Of a stretch of DNA of 64,000 nt, positions 62,200 to 64,000 are shown one piece after another. Source of the stretch: a bacterium (GTDB taxonomy: Bacteria > Bdellovibrionota_C > UBA2361 > RFPC01); contig JAUIIO010000006.1 of NCBI GenBank assembly GCA_030431715.1, forward strand, positions 1-64,000, in the 5' to 3' direction. Under the pieces are notes generated by a model. That model saw only the letters and a list, made by a program, of their open reading frames with translations, was not told where the DNA came from and ran no database searches. A program made the position numbers and the translations under genes. How positions within the stretch are numbered: the first letter of the stretch is position 1; every line of letters begins with the position of its first letter.

Positions 62200-63288
62200 A
62201 TGCGATTTTACCCCTTAGTCCTCATCTTCTTTTTCGTTATTAGCTCAAACATGCTCTATGCCGAAGACAAGCCTGTTATTGACATAGGACTACTAACTGA
62301 ACTTTCAGGATCGAATGCAGTTAATGGAAAATCATGTCAGGAGGGATTTGATCTCGCTCGTAAGATTCATGACAAAGCTGAGGATAATCTTGAGATAAAG
62401 TATCACTACGCTGACAGCAAAGGTTTACCTGCTACAGGGGTTACCGAACTCCAAAAACTACTTGCCGTAAATGATATTGATGTCGTTATAGCCACGAGAA
62501 GTCAGGTGGGAATGGCACTCAATCCAATATCTAGACAAAAGAAAATCCCACTCCTAGGTATTGTCGGACATGCGCGGTTCACCTCTGAAAACCCTTACGC
62601 TTTTCGCTTCTGGCCAACAACAAAACATGAAGGCCCTGCTATATCCCAGAAAGCACTTAAGCTTGGACTAAAGAAAATGGCTATTATTACACTTGAGGAT
62701 GAATGGACACTCTCGCTCACGGAGCAGTTTACGAAGGCATACACTTCAACTGGAGGAAGAGTTGTGTTTGATGAGAGACTAACAGAAGCTGACACAGACC
62801 TCTCTTCACTTATAACAAGAATTAGCCAGTCAGGTGCTGACGCAATTTTTGTAAATCTGGCGCTTGCACACTCAGGTCTGCTTATTCGAAAACTACGTGA
62901 ACGGGGACTCTCTCAGCAAATTTTTTCAAACTTCTGGGGAGCAAATCAGGATACAATTGAGACCGCAGGCAAAGATGCTATAGAAGGGCTCCTCTATACT
63001 TCGATTAATTTGCAAAAACCCAATTTTCTAAAAAGTTTCGAGGCAAAGTATAATCACACAAATATCAATGCGGTTACATATTCCTGTTATACGGCTCTCA
63101 CGACAGTTTTAGATACCCTGGACAAGACTCCTACTCCCATCACAGTTCGTCCAGACCTCTATCAAGCACTTCTCAAAGCTAAGACCATTTCTACTCTTGA
63201 TGGCACTATTTCTTTATCTAACAGGGAAGCCGAGTTTGACCTCATCTTTAACGCGATCCATGGCGGGAAAAGTGTTTTAATTCAGTAG
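62200..63288 (+). CDS. LIV-type periplasmic substrate-binding protein
   Basis: A 362-residue exported protein of the leucine/isoleucine/valine-binding (type I periplasmic) fold. Signal peptide about 1-23 (FYPLVLIFFFVISSNMLYA), then VIDIGLLTELSGSNAVNGKSCQEGFDLA (hallmark start), VIATRSQVGMALNPISRQKKIPLLGI and KMAIITLEDEW and then ADAIFVNLALAHSGLLIRKLRERGL. GGGAG eight bases before the ATG at 62200 decides the start; a longer frame from 62173 would delay the signal. No permease or ATPase genes adjacent, so it may feed an unlinked ABC system or a sensor. Confidence 0.85.
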   Translation: MRFYPLVLIFFFVISSNMLYAEDKPVIDIGLLTELSGSNAVNGKSCQEGFDLARKIHDKAEDNLEIKYHYADSKGLPATGVTELQKLLAVNDIDVVIATRSQVGMALNPISRQKKIPLLGIVGHARFTSENPYAFRFWPTTKHEGPAISQKALKLGLKKMAIITLEDEWTLSLTEQFTKAYTSTGGRVVFDERLTEADTDLSSLITRISQSGADAIFVNLALAHSGLLIRKLRERGLSQQIFSNFWGANQDTIETAGKDAIEGLLYTSINLQKPNFLKSFEAKYNHTNINAVTYSCYTALTTVLDTLDKTPTPITVRPDLYQALLKAKTISTLDGTISLSNREAEFDLIFNAIHGGKSVLIQ

Positions 63289-63399
63289 GTTAACCTATCC
63301 TCGCCTGACTTGATATTTATAGCTCTACACAATATTAATGAGAAGCAATTGTACTGTAACTTGGGATAGATAGGTGAGTTAATCTATCAGGGGACCTTC

Positions 63400-64000
63400 A
63401 TGCTTAATCGCAAACAAACAATTTTTAGCACTTTCATCTTCATAATCGCCCTAACTTTAGTGCCAGCTTCATCGAATGCTCAATTGCTCACAACCGAGCA
63501 GTGCCAAGAGATCTCTTCATGCTCTATTGAAAATGAGTATTCTTCCTTTATTGAAGAGATCCAGAACGCTAGTAAAAAATCTGTCAAGCAAGCAGCTAAG
63601 GCTTTAAAACGTTCGTGCGCATTTGTGCGTAAAAATTCTAAAGAACTTGGGACAGAGGACTCAGTAGAGTTTCAATCAACACTTAAGAGATGCAAAAAGT
63701 TTCTTCGCACCTACAAAAAGAACAAGAAGCAAAAGTCACTCCGACGAGTAAAGAAGCAGCTCTCGAAGACTTACGAATATCTTAAAGGCCAATCCGCTAA
63801 TGAATGCACCACTGCGTGGTCTCTTTACTGCAATAGTGAAAACGAGTCTTCAGAGAAATCCGCCTACTACCGAATGGGCCTTCCCGTAGGAATGGGACCA
63901 AATGGTGAAATAGGTGGAAGTGCTGGTGGATGTGGCGTTACTATTTTTATGTGTGACCCAATTTGTCAGGAAATCGAATCCCCTGCCGAAGCAAGCTTCT
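63400..64000 (+). CDS. Exported basic Cys-containing protein, 3' end cut by window edge
   Basis: Frame open to the last base; 200 residues visible. Signal peptide about 1-28 (MLNRKQTIFSTFIFIIALTL then VPASSNA). The mature part is helical and basic (LKRCKKFLRTYKKNKKQKS, then LRRVKKQLSKTYEYLKG, about 97-130), with paired Cys (CQEISSC, CTTAWSLYC, CGVTIFMC). It then turns Gly-rich (GMGPNGEIGGSAGG). No family recognised, but the basic tract is like those in the GH5-like and CAP-like proteins nearby. No stop was found. Confidence 0.65.
   Translation, partial: MLNRKQTIFSTFIFIIALTLVPASSNAQLLTTEQCQEISSCSIENEYSSFIEEIQNASKKSVKQAAKALKRSCAFVRKNSKELGTEDSVEFQSTLKRCKKFLRTYKKNKKQKSLRRVKKQLSKTYEYLKGQSANECTTAWSLYCNSENESSEKSAYYRMGLPVGMGPNGEIGGSAGGCGVTIFMCDPICQEIESPAEASF

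Overview
The window looks like a chromosomal segment of a Gram-negative bacterium of moderate GC content (mid-40s by eye). Support comes from outer-envelope lipoproteins, a YdbH/YnbE/YdbL-type intermembrane set, part of a non-flagellar type III secretion system, periplasmic binding proteins and many Sec signal peptides. The mix (GldA/GldG-like ABC module with a DUF4340 partner, SufBCD, PDH E1 alpha/beta, DraG-like hydrolase, secreted collagen-like and FG-GAP proteins) fits the broad deltaproteobacterial/bdellovibrionotal or a PVC-like assemblage. No single gene fixes the lineage. The single tRNA does not encode its CCA end.

Left part (1-20400): a Wzx-like flippase converges on an MFS transporter coupled to an Nfo endonuclease. 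A three-gene ABC module (ATPase, permease plus GldG-like auxiliary domain, DUF4340) follows. Next are a secreted GH5-like hydrolase, a GT-C-like membrane protein, the sufB-sufC-sufD operon (with an Rrf2/IscR-like dyad upstream), a secreted FG-GAP protein, a 42-residue DUF3096 protein, metF, an unknown protein and a methyltransferase. Middle-left (20400-27540): a leftward run with a FliA-like sigma factor, SctJ lipoprotein, SctQ-like SpoA protein, SctV/FlhA-family export gate, a TPR lipoprotein and several small proteins. This is part of a type III secretion locus without ATPase, secretin or R/S/T/U genes nearby. Upstream is a Nudix-like protein.

Centre (27700-45900): gamma-carbonic anhydrase with pyruvate dehydrogenase E1 beta and alpha; a RuvC-like nuclease; an EEP-family secreted protein; penicillin acylase; citrate synthase; a stand-alone N-extended GroES; a compact ydbH-ynbE-ydbL operon; a tyrosine recombinase; a DDAH/arginine-deiminase-fold enzyme; a lipoprotein; an RDD protein; alaS; and an MscS channel.

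Right part (45960-64000): tRNA-Ile(GAT) is followed by about 600 bp of tandem repeats that each begin with the last 24 nt of the tRNA and contain hairpins whose stems covary between copies. This is the most unusual structure in the window. It is followed by an EamA transporter, a NicO-type metal permease with a COG0523 metallochaperone GTPase under a TTGCAA dyad, a signal peptidase I with an extra N-terminal membrane domain, and a TetR-controlled cluster (cysteine hydrolase, YHS protein, DUF1348) with a perfect 28-bp palindrome. The end holds a secreted CAP-like protein, an HD / ADP-ribosylglycohydrolase / histidine-phosphatase run, two collagen-like secreted proteins, a LIV-type binding protein, and a secreted basic protein cut by the window edge. 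Several exported proteins share Lys/Arg/Cys-rich tracts.
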